A stretch of DNA of 17,703 nt, from NCBI GenBank assembly GCA_031262625.1, contig JAISHJ010000009.1:1-17703 (forward strand), in the 5' to 3' direction. The notes beneath the pieces were generated by a model, which did not search any database, had not been told where the DNA came from, and worked only from the letters and a program-made list of their open reading frames with translations. The stretch is from Ruminococcus sp. (lineage in GTDB: Bacteria; Bacillota; Clostridia; Oscillospirales; Ruminococcaceae). Positions 7,299 to 14,535 of this stretch are shown one piece after another (within the stretch, counting starts at the first letter, position 1; every line of letters begins with the position of its first letter). The translations under genes were made by a program, and so were the position numbers.

Positions 7299-9155
7299 TT
7301 ATCCTATTTTCTCAAAAACATCCGTTCCGTGTTTGCAAATCGGGCAGATAAAGTCAGGGGGGAGTTCCTCGCCCTCGTAAACATAGCCGCAGACTTTACA
7401 AATCCAGCCCTTTTTCGGTGAATCCTTTGGCTTTTTCGGAGCAGGTTTGATGTGGTTTTGGTAGTAATCGTAGGTAACAGACGGTATTGTCGAAAGTTCA
7501 AAAGCTTCGGTTATTTCTGCGATAAACATTGTATGTGTGCCGCAGTCTATTCTGTTAGTAATCTCCCCTGCGATAACAGCGTTTGCGTGGCGGTCGGCAT
7601 AAAGCGTTCCGTTAAAAGCGCGCTTTACAAATCCTGCGCCGTCAAATTTATCGACAGCCTTCCCGGACTGATAGCCGAAACGCTCAACCAGACCAAACGG
7701 TACATCTTCTTCAAGCACCGAAAGCGTAAATTCATTCTGTACCATCAGCATATCGTGCGTAGTATTCATTTTGTTGACGGTAAAGGCTATCTGTTTCGGC
7801 GTGTCGGTAATCATCATCGCCGCATTTATTATACAAGCGTTGTCTTTCGGATATTTATCCGAAGGTTTCGCAGAGAGCAGATAGAGGCCGTATGAAAGCT
7901 TAAAGAGCGCGGCGTTTTGTATCTCTCCCGGGTTATATACGGGAACTGTTTTAACTTTTATTCCGGAAGCAATTGTGTCCGCAATTTCCCCTAACCTTTC
8001 AAGGTCGGCAGGCTTTACACTTGAGCGAATCGAAAGAAATTTTTCCGCAAGGGTTATATTTTTGCACTTTAGCATGGCTGCTCTGATAAGATTTCCCGCA
8101 GCAGGTGCCCAAGAGCCGTTTTCGATAACCGTAACATTTCGGTTTTGGAAATTATGCGCGGTAAGGTCGTTAACAACCGCTTCCATAGTAACGAAAATTC
8201 CCGCATTGTAGGTTGACGAAGCAAAGACAATGTGCGAATACTTAAAGCAGGCGGCAACAATATTTGAAGCAGGAATAACGGAAGTGTCAAACATTTCCGT
8301 TTTGATGCCCTTTTCGCGAAGTTTTGTTGAAAGAATCTCCGCCGCATTTTCGGTATGCCCGTAGATTGTAGCGTAAATTATACAAACGCCGTTCACTTCC
8401 GGAGTATAGGAACTCCATTTGTCATATTTATCAAGGTAGTAAGCAATATTCCTCCGCCAAACAAAGCCGTGAAGCGGACAGATGTACTTAATATCAAGGG
8501 TTGCGGCTTTACCTAAGAGTGTCTGAACCTGAGGTCCGTATTTACCGACAATATTTGTGTAGTAGCGGCGCGCTTCGTCAAGGTAATCCCTGTCAAAATC
8601 AACCTCATCCGCAAAGAGTGCGCCGTTTATAGCACCGAATGTTCCGAAAGCATCCGCTGAAAAAAGAACGCCGTCGGTTTCGTCATAAGTAACCATAACT
8701 TCCGGCCAGTGTACCATCGGAGCAAAAACAAATTTAAATGTATGCATCCCGGTGCAGAATGTATCGAACTCGTTCACAACCATAACGTGTTCATCTATCG
8801 CGTTTAATGTGAAGAAGTTCTTTATCATTGTAAGTATCTGTTTGTTACAGATTATGGTTACGTCAGGGTAACGCCTTAAAAGCTCCGAAAGAGTAGCCGA
8901 GTGGTCAGGCTCCATATGATGAACTACTACATAATCGAGAGTTCTCCCATTAAGTACAAACTCAATATTTTCAAAAAATTGTTCGGACACGGTAGCATCA
9001 ACTGTGTCAAAAAGTGTCGTCTTATTGTCAAGACAGAGGTATGAATTAAAGGATACGCCGTTCGGAACGGAATAAACGCCTTCAAACATAGCAAGCCGCC
9101 TGTTATTCGCACCGACCCAGACAATATCGTTCGTGACTTTTCTTGTAGAATGCAT
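7299..9155 (-). CDS. Flavodiiron protein fused to flavin reductase and short-spaced rubredoxin domains
   Basis: A 618-aa multidomain oxygen (or NO) reductase. Residues about 1-250 are the metallo-beta-lactamase-like diiron domain with ligands H80-x-E82-x-D84-H85, H149, D168 and H229, all present at family spacing. About 255-400 is a flavodoxin domain with the FMN loop TIYGHTE. About 411-570 resembles FMN-binding split-barrel flavin reductases. The end (about 583-618) is a rubredoxin with CKVC (C586, C589) and CPIC (C604, C607) only 14 residues apart, versus 28-29 in the classical form. This suggests one chain can move electrons from NAD(P)H via flavin and rubredoxin to the diiron site, reducing O2 to water. 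Start ATG 9153-9155 has AGGAG 7 nt upstream. It is the first gene of the operon with desulfoferrodoxin and rubredoxin. O2 versus NO preference cannot be read from sequence. Confidence 0.96.
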   Translation of the reverse strand: MHSTRKVTNDIVWVGANNRRLAMFEGVYSVPNGVSFNSYLCLDNKTTLFDTVDATVSEQFFENIEFVLNGRTLDYVVVHHMEPDHSATLSELLRRYPDVTIICNKQILTMIKNFFTLNAIDEHVMVVNEFDTFCTGMHTFKFVFAPMVHWPEVMVTYDETDGVLFSADAFGTFGAINGALFADEVDFDRDYLDEARRYYTNIVGKYGPQVQTLLGKAATLDIKYICPLHGFVWRRNIAYYLDKYDKWSSYTPEVNGVCIIYATIYGHTENAAEILSTKLREKGIKTEMFDTSVIPASNIVAACFKYSHIVFASSTYNAGIFVTMEAVVNDLTAHNFQNRNVTVIENGSWAPAAGNLIRAAMLKCKNITLAEKFLSIRSSVKPADLERLGEIADTIASGIKVKTVPVYNPGEIQNAALFKLSYGLYLLSAKPSDKYPKDNACIINAAMMITDTPKQIAFTVNKMNTTHDMLMVQNEFTLSVLEEDVPFGLVERFGYQSGKAVDKFDGAGFVKRAFNGTLYADRHANAVIAGEITNRIDCGTHTMFIAEITEAFELSTIPSVTYDYYQNHIKPAPKKPKDSPKKGWICKVCGYVYEGEELPPDFICPICKHGTDVFEKIG

Positions 9156-9187
9156 AAAAATTCTCCTGTTAATTATCTTCTGCTATA

Positions 9188-9216
9188 ATTGTAACACGTA
9201 AATATGTAAATGTCAA
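9188..9216 (-). promoter_or_regulatory. Promoter of the flavodiiron-desulfoferrodoxin-rubredoxin operon
   Basis: On the minus strand: TTGACA (9211-9216), a 17-nt spacer ending in TGT (extended -10), TACAAT (9188-9193). It lies 33 nt upstream of the flavodiiron ATG and downstream of the yesN stop, so the operon has its own start. I do not see a clear PerR or Rex operator. Confidence 0.85.
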
Positions 9217-9276
9217 GAAAATAAATTGCATAAAATATATCTTAAAAGTTAACAAATAATGCTGTTTTTGTGTTTG

Positions 9277-10749
9277 TTATTCCGTACCCGACTTTTTATA
9301 GGACATGGGACTTATACCGACAATTTTTTTGAATTTGTTGTGGAAATAGTTAATATTTGAAAAACCGACCATCTCCGCAACTTCATATACCTTATATTTT
9401 CCCGATTCAAGAAGGCGTTTCGCCTCGGTTATACGTATATTATCAAGATAGTTATTAAAATTCTCACCAGTATATTTATGAAAAACTTTTCCGAGATATG
9501 CGCTGTTATAGCCAAAAAGCTGTGCAAGCCCTTCAAGTCTTATTTCGGTACGGAAATTTGCGGCAACATACCGAACGATTTTTTCAATGTTACTTTGTGT
9601 AGTATCACCGAAAACATTGTCGGATATACCGCAAAGAAGTTCAGAAACATGATTATTAATCTCATAAAGAGAAGGAAGCGACGATATTTTCGCAATATCC
9701 TCCGCTGTCGGAAGGTTTGAAGTCTTATTGTCATTCCCGCCCTTTGCGCTTGCCTTAACTATCTCGTTTACGGTATTTATATAGATAAGACGGATTGCTT
9801 CGGGAGAAAATCTTCCGCTCATGAAGATATTATGCAGTTTCTCAAGATGGTCAATAAGCTTTTCAATGTCATTAACCGTTACAAAGGCGTAGAGCCTTGC
9901 GGTAATATCCTCGGGTTCGCCGCTCTCCGACCAGTATTTACTTAATATGTCGGGTGAAATCACACCGGTGTGCATATAGAGAAATTTCATGCGATATATT
10001 TCCGTCGCCGAACGATAGGATTCCTTAATCTCAAAGACAGAATTAACAGTCTTCCCCACCGCCGCGAATTCTGTAGTAATTTTCTCCATGAATTTCGTCG
10101 TTTCGGTTTTCCCCTGCCCTATAAAGAGCAGACCGAGGGTATGCTCAAGATCAAGCTTTACATAGATAGGGTTTTCCACGCCCTCTAACATATCGTAAAC
10201 CATATCGGTTTCATCGGAATTGTCGGAGAGTGAAATAAGCGCAACCGTAAATTTACCGTCTTGCGGGATTCCGGTTATCTGTTCCGCACCGGCTGTTCCT
10301 AAAAAGAGCGACTTAATCAGTTCATCCTGTAGATATTCGCTCCCCTTTTGCTTTACAAATTCGGTCTTACGTTCCTCTTTTATTTCGTCCGAAAGCCTGT
10401 TTAGTTCTGCTATAAGTTCGTCCTCATCAACCGGCTTAAGTATAAATTTTTTCACGCCGAGAGCGATTGCCGATTGAGCGTAAGAAAAATCGGAATATCC
10501 GGAAAGTATAACTGCTTTCCCTAAAAATCCGCGTTTTTTCGCTTCTTCAAGCATATCAAGCCCGCTCATTCCGGGCATACGTATGTCCGCAATAACTATA
10601 TCGGGAGAAAGTGTCAGGAGTTTTTCAAGCCCCTCATCCCCGTCGCCGCTCTCACCTATTACCTTAAGTCCCAATTCATCCCACGGTATCATCATGCGTA
10701 AGCCGCTTCTTACCGTTTTTTCATCATCAACAAGCATTACTCCGAGCAT
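9277..10749 (-). CDS. YesN-type response regulator (receiver plus AraC-family HTH)
   Basis: A 490-aa regulator. The receiver domain (1-120) shows VDDE, phosphoacceptor D55 in IVIADIRMPGMSG, and the conserved Lys in ILKPVD. A middle region of about 260 residues has no family I recognise, as is usual for this group. The last roughly 100 residues are an AraC-type double helix-turn-helix (LEGLAQLFGYNSAYLGKVFH and VAEMVGFSNINYFHNKFKK). Start ATG 10747-10749 has GGAGG (10758-10762) 8 nt upstream, inside the end of the kinase gene; the gap between the genes is 3 nt, so they are translated from one mRNA. It should be phosphorylated by the YesM-type kinase. Such pairs often control carbohydrate uptake, but no sugar transporter lies next to this one, so the target is open. 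Confidence 0.95.
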   Translation of the reverse strand: MLGVMLVDDEKTVRSGLRMMIPWDELGLKVIGESGDGDEGLEKLLTLSPDIVIADIRMPGMSGLDMLEEAKKRGFLGKAVILSGYSDFSYAQSAIALGVKKFILKPVDEDELIAELNRLSDEIKEERKTEFVKQKGSEYLQDELIKSLFLGTAGAEQITGIPQDGKFTVALISLSDNSDETDMVYDMLEGVENPIYVKLDLEHTLGLLFIGQGKTETTKFMEKITTEFAAVGKTVNSVFEIKESYRSATEIYRMKFLYMHTGVISPDILSKYWSESGEPEDITARLYAFVTVNDIEKLIDHLEKLHNIFMSGRFSPEAIRLIYINTVNEIVKASAKGGNDNKTSNLPTAEDIAKISSLPSLYEINNHVSELLCGISDNVFGDTTQSNIEKIVRYVAANFRTEIRLEGLAQLFGYNSAYLGKVFHKYTGENFNNYLDNIRITEAKRLLESGKYKVYEVAEMVGFSNINYFHNKFKKIVGISPMSYKKSGTE

Positions 10750-10752
10750 AAT

Positions 10753-12525
10753 TTATTCCTCCGTTTTCGCTCCTGTTTCTCTGGGTAAGGTGAGCCGTAT
10801 GGTAGTGCCTTTACCGAGTTCGCTGAATATATTCATTCCGTAATCTGCACCGAAGTACTTTTTTATACGCATATGAACGTTCGTTAAGCCGATTGATTTT
10901 CCCGAAGAAGTATCGCCGTTTTCAATCTTCTCACGAAGGGAAGTAAGGGTTTGCTTGTCCATACCGCCGCCGTTATCGGAAACTTCAATTATAACGTCTT
11001 TTCCTGCGTATTTCACCGCAATCAGAATATAACCGCCCTGCTTGACCTTCTCCACACCGTGTGCATAAGCATTTTCCACAAGAGGTTGGATAATAAGCGG
11101 CAATATCATATACTCCCCGTCGGGTTCGCAATATATGTTATAGGTTACTCTGTCGCCGAAGCGCGCAGACTGTAGTTTTAAATAGTTGTGGGTAAAATCT
11201 ATCTCCGTGTCGAGACTTACGAGTCCGTCCTTAACCGCTAAACTCCTCCGCATGAATTTCCCCAAGACTTTTAAGAGTTCCGCCGTCTCTTTGTCGTCAT
11301 TAGAGTACGCTTTCATCCTTATTGTTTCGAGAGTATTATAGAGAAAATGCGGGTTAATCTGGCTTGCAAGCGCCTTGAATTCCGCTTCAACCTGATTAAG
11401 GCGGAAAGTCTCCGCTTGGAGTTTTGCTTCGGTCGTTTCGGTATTCGATATCATGATACTGTTTACCATCTGTTTTAACAGACCGTAAAGTTCATATATT
11501 TCATCTTCGCCCTTAATCTCGTCGCTGAGTTCAAAATCGCCGTCTGTAACCTTATTCATCTGCCGCTTTAAGAAATTAATCCGCCTTGTGAAAAATCCCG
11601 TAAGAAGTATTGAAATTAAAATCGACAATATCAAGCAAAGACCGACATACCAAATATATATAAGAGTAACATTTCTGCTTTCTTCGGTTAATTCGGTATA
11701 GGGAACTGTCATATATATTCTGAAAGCTGTGCTTGTATAGTTTGTGTTAAAGGGTACTGTTACCGTATAGTTGCTTCCGTAAAAGAAGTTATCCTGTAAA
11801 ACCGAAGCGGTATCATTACCGTAAAACGGCACGTACATAGTATCGAGGATTTCTTCCGAACTGTTGCTTGAATATATGACAACGCCGTTTGACATTGTGA
11901 AGACAACAGGATAACCTATAGGAGATGCTGCGGCAGTATACGCTCCAGGAGAGATAGTTATAACCGCAACAGCAGTCTCGCCGGTTTTCCCTGTTATCGG
12001 CTGTATCAGCGCAAGGTAATGCGTCTCCTCACTATTATCCGTCTGCTCCGTTTTTCCGCCGGGAACACTTATGATATTCCAAAAAGCTGTACCATCGGTT
12101 TTCGCCTTTTTATACCATGGCAGGTTTTTAGTAGTATCATCAACAGAAATGTATGAACTGTCGGTGAAAGCCAAACCGTTTTCGTAGTAAACAAACACAT
12201 CTTCAATCTGATTGAGCGACGCAGGAAATCCGGAAAGAGGGTTGCTCCCCTCTCCGGTTGATATGTAGTTTATTAAGGTCTCATCCTGTGACATTTCTTT
12301 AGCAACATTCTCCGCAACCGACAGAATGTCTGAAAATCTTGTGCTGACGTTATCGGTATCTGCCTTAAGGTCATTCACAGCATAGTTTTCCAAAATATGC
12401 TGTACGCCGACCATGAGATATACGCTGGCAAGAAATACCGGCACAATAATCGCAACACATATCAGAACAAGCTTTGTTTGCATACCCGCGTTGCGGATTG
12501 CGGTAAACAGGTTTTTTTTCTTCAT
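10753..12525 (-). CDS. YesM-type sensor histidine kinase with extracellular Cache-like domain
   Basis: A 590-aa membrane kinase. An N-terminal helix (about 17-40), an outside domain of about 240 residues (Cache-like, e.g. LPWYKKAKTDGTAFW), a second helix (about 288-312), a HAMP linker, then the His_kinase motif SQINPHFLYNTLETI with phosphoacceptor H393 and an HATPase domain (N box VENAYAHG, DNGGGM, SIGLTNVHMRI). The sensor probably binds a small extracellular ligand, directly or via a binding protein; identity unknown. The start is unusual: no SD lies before ATG 12523-12525, and an in-frame stop is 9 nt upstream, so the frame cannot extend. ATG 12481-12483 (residue 15) is an alternative but also lacks a good SD and would shorten the cytoplasmic lead. 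A terminator-like hairpin ends about 20 nt upstream. Confidence 0.94.
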   Translation of the reverse strand: MKKKNLFTAIRNAGMQTKLVLICVAIIVPVFLASVYLMVGVQHILENYAVNDLKADTDNVSTRFSDILSVAENVAKEMSQDETLINYISTGEGSNPLSGFPASLNQIEDVFVYYENGLAFTDSSYISVDDTTKNLPWYKKAKTDGTAFWNIISVPGGKTEQTDNSEETHYLALIQPITGKTGETAVAVITISPGAYTAAASPIGYPVVFTMSNGVVIYSSNSSEEILDTMYVPFYGNDTASVLQDNFFYGSNYTVTVPFNTNYTSTAFRIYMTVPYTELTEESRNVTLIYIWYVGLCLILSILISILLTGFFTRRINFLKRQMNKVTDGDFELSDEIKGEDEIYELYGLLKQMVNSIMISNTETTEAKLQAETFRLNQVEAEFKALASQINPHFLYNTLETIRMKAYSNDDKETAELLKVLGKFMRRSLAVKDGLVSLDTEIDFTHNYLKLQSARFGDRVTYNIYCEPDGEYMILPLIIQPLVENAYAHGVEKVKQGGYILIAVKYAGKDVIIEVSDNGGGMDKQTLTSLREKIENGDTSSGKSIGLTNVHMRIKKYFGADYGMNIFSELGKGTTIRLTLPRETGAKTEE

Positions 12526-12540
12526 ATATATTTAAAATTG

Positions 12541-12578
12541 CAAAAGAGTACAGAACGCTTTAGAACGCATCTGTACTC
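12541..12578 (-). terminator. Hairpin with TTTT between the 93-aa gene and yesM; possible attenuator
   Basis: Arms GAGTACAGA (12546-12554) and TCTGTACTC (12570-12578) pair perfectly over 9 bp; on the minus strand TTTT follows (12545-12542). The loop and inner stem contain a 7-base direct repeat, GCGTTCT on the minus strand, twice with a 10-base period. It would end the 93-aa transcript about 17 nt before the yesM ATG. I see no promoter between it and yesM, so yesM-yesN may depend on read-through here. Confidence 0.6.
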
Positions 12579-12585
12579 AGTCGTT

Positions 12586-12867
12586 TTAGGAAGCCTTTCG
12601 CGTAAGCCATGCGTACGCTATATCAAGTGCTTCATAAAGACTTGTTTTTTCTGATGTTTTAATAATAATCTTATCCGGCGGCAGATTATCTGCGGTCGCC
12701 ATCTTAGAAATTCTAACCTTATCGGCAACCTCAATGTTGCCTACTTTTGCTTTTGAGACGATAGATAATTTACATACGTATTCGTCCGACATATTACCGA
12801 AATATATAGTGTCGTTACTTCTTACCAGCGGATACCCTTTGTACTCAAAAAATCTGTTTTCTGCCAT
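12586..12867 (-). CDS. Conserved-looking small protein of unknown function, 93 aa
   Basis: I chose ATG 12865-12867, which has a strong AAAGGAGG (12873-12880) 5 nt upstream. The longer frame from 12933 would overlap the promoter and ribosome site. The protein reads MAENRFFEYKGYPLVRSNDTIY near its start, then GNMSDEYV, a beta-rich middle and a C-terminal helix (LYEALDIAYAWLTRK). It has one Cys, no membrane segment and no signal peptide. I recall similar short proteins with YKG-PLVR and YGNMSD motifs as common in clostridial genomes, without known function; this is memory, not a search. It has its own promoter and is followed by a hairpin, so it may be expressed mainly alone, with part of the transcription continuing into yesM-yesN. 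Confidence 0.85.
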   Translation of the reverse strand: MAENRFFEYKGYPLVRSNDTIYFGNMSDEYVCKLSIVSKAKVGNIEVADKVRISKMATADNLPPDKIIIKTSEKTSLYEALDIAYAWLTRKAS

Positions 12868-12904
12868 AAAATCCTCCTTTAGTGCTGTCAGTCCCCGTAT
12901 ATTA

Positions 12905-12933
12905 AGTATAACACACGAGAATATAAATTGCAA
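12905..12933 (-). promoter_or_regulatory. Promoter of the 93-aa gene (and possibly yesM-yesN)
   Basis: Minus strand: TTGCAA (12928-12933), 17-nt spacer ending in TGT (extended -10), TATACT (12905-12910), 38 nt before the ATG. No other convincing promoter is seen between here and yesM. Confidence 0.78.
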
Positions 12934-13025
12934 GCGATTATGTAAAGCCGTGCAAGAATTATTTTACCACACAGCTATAATCATTTTTTGTCAAAAGACG
13001 AACATAATAAAAATTTTTATTTAGC

Positions 13026-13058
13026 GCGGAGAGTAACCTTTTTATCGGTTACTCCCGC
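13026..13058 (-). terminator. Hairpin ending the ABC-2 operon
   Basis: GAGTAACC (13031-13038) pairs with GGTTACTC (13047-13054), extended by GCGG/CCGC (13026-13029 with 13055-13058) around a single bulged A. It starts 7 bases after the DUF4340 stop. On the minus strand the T run is not immediate (GCTAAATAAAAATTTTT follows), so terminator strength is uncertain. Confidence 0.65.
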
Positions 13059-13065
13059 ATAAATT

Positions 13066-14535
13066 TTACCATGTCGTAATAATCGGCTTACCCTCGTTAT
13101 AAAGACCGATGTTGTCAATCAGTCTGTCAACGAATGTTGTCTTACATTTGAAGGAAACAACGTCGTTGAACCTTATAATTGTGCGGCGATCTTCTGCGGT
13201 GATAAACTCAAGCTTGTCGTCGATGTCCTCTCCTACAATGTGAACAGTAAGCACAGGTTCGGCATCGGTAGGTTCAAGGTAGAGTTCCTCCGCCGGAGTA
13301 CGTAGGAGATATTGATAGAATGTCTTGAAAGCTTGTGTGTCGGTTACCGCTTCACCGTTGTGAGTTACCTTAAAATCATCATCGGAAGTTCCAGAAAGGG
13401 TAAACTGTTCGTCAAATCCGCTTCCGGTAATACTTACGCCCGAAAGGTCGAATATATAGTTCGCGGTGATGATAGTTGACGTTATGTCGAGAGGTTTTAT
13501 GGTTGTCCACGGAAGCACATCGGAAGTGAAGGTATAAATAACGTCTCTGCCTTCAACCATACCGTATCTGCCGACAACTTTGCCTGTCTCGTCGGTATAC
13601 TCGTCACCGAAAGTCATTCCAAAAGGTCCTGCCACAATATCAATGCTAACGCTGCCGAGAGGATTGTCAAAACCATATTCCGCAAGCTTAGCTTCATCGG
13701 GGAAAACTTCGGTTACTCCGGCTGCGACAAGGGAATACACAGTGTCGGTTGTTGCCTTTGAACGCGCCGGGTCAAGGTCAAGCCTTACCGGAGACGTCAT
13801 TATATAGTCTGTCTGATTAGATACTATCCTCTCCGGGTCGGCTTTTCGTTTGTCATACTCGATAACTATATCGTAAGGAAGATCTGTTCTGTCAATCGTC
13901 ATCTTATTAATTCTTGTCTCGGGTATATCAGGGTCCGGATTCGGATTCTGTACGGGAGTATAAACATTCTTTGAGATGACGCTGTTTTTGCCTTCTAAAA
14001 GATTGGCTATCGCGGTGTCGGTAACGGTATAGAGGGTATTTTCGCCCTTTAACATTGCGTAAGATTCTCCTGCCATCGGCGACGGATTGCCGATTAGAAG
14101 GTCTTTTATTACGCCGCCTTCAAAGAGTGTTACTATTTCCGCCCGAGGGCTTTCGAGTCCGTATGTCGAAAGATCTGAAGGAGTGTCGGTAACTATCCTC
14201 GCCGCTGTAAATTTAGCCGCACTGTTCATTACGGAAATAATGAAATTATTGTCAAGCGGAAGTGATGCGTATTCTTCAACAGACCACACCGCCTGTCCTT
14301 CAATGTCAAAGCGTGCGATTTCGTAAAATCCTTTTTCGTTTGTAATAAGGATTGACATTATCTTTGTCGGGTCAATGTCGTAAACAAGCCTTGAGGTTAC
14401 CTCTGCGGGAGCGGCTGTTGTCTCTGCCGGAGCAGAATCCTCAGGCGGCTTATTGATAAGAACTATCGCGGCGGCGATACCCAAAACAAGAAGTACCGCA
14501 AGCCCCGCAATAATGCCTTTTGTACGTGAACTCAC
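13066..14535 (-). CDS. DUF4340-type membrane-anchored protein of a GldFG-like ABC system
   Basis: A 489-aa protein with a single N-terminal membrane helix (about 7-28) and a long extracytoplasmic part. A Thr/Ala/Pro-rich linker is followed by two copies of one module, near residues 117-188 and 280-347. Each has YG(L/F)--P, a short beta stretch with G----L/F-(I/F)G, Y-M--G and YT. I link it to DUF4340, found beside GldG-like proteins; that is from family knowledge, not a search. The start is GTG 14533-14535, directly after the TAA of the upstream gene with no base between, with GGAGG (14545-14549) 9 nt upstream, so translation is probably coupled. Last gene of the operon; function unknown, perhaps an outside or peptidoglycan-facing partner of the transporter. 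Confidence 0.88.
   Translation of the reverse strand: MSSRTKGIIAGLAVLLVLGIAAAIVLINKPPEDSAPAETTAAPAEVTSRLVYDIDPTKIMSILITNEKGFYEIARFDIEGQAVWSVEEYASLPLDNNFIISVMNSAAKFTAARIVTDTPSDLSTYGLESPRAEIVTLFEGGVIKDLLIGNPSPMAGESYAMLKGENTLYTVTDTAIANLLEGKNSVISKNVYTPVQNPNPDPDIPETRINKMTIDRTDLPYDIVIEYDKRKADPERIVSNQTDYIMTSPVRLDLDPARSKATTDTVYSLVAAGVTEVFPDEAKLAEYGFDNPLGSVSIDIVAGPFGMTFGDEYTDETGKVVGRYGMVEGRDVIYTFTSDVLPWTTIKPLDITSTIITANYIFDLSGVSITGSGFDEQFTLSGTSDDDFKVTHNGEAVTDTQAFKTFYQYLLRTPAEELYLEPTDAEPVLTVHIVGEDIDDKLEFITAEDRRTIIRFNDVVSFKCKTTFVDRLIDNIGLYNEGKPIITTW

Noticed and set aside
9179..9196. Possible PerR box overlapping the flavodiiron promoter -10
   Set aside because: Only the left half (TTACAAT) resembles the known box; the right half matches poorly and the region is AT-rich anyway.
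9241..9256. Possible Rex site upstream of the flavodiiron promoter
   Set aside because: One half (TTGTTAA on the minus strand) is present but the mirrored half is degraded, so it is no better than chance in AT-rich sequence.
12868..12933. Longer N-terminus for the 93-aa protein
   Set aside because: It would cover the promoter and the AAAGGAGG ribosome site that clearly serves the ATG at 12867.
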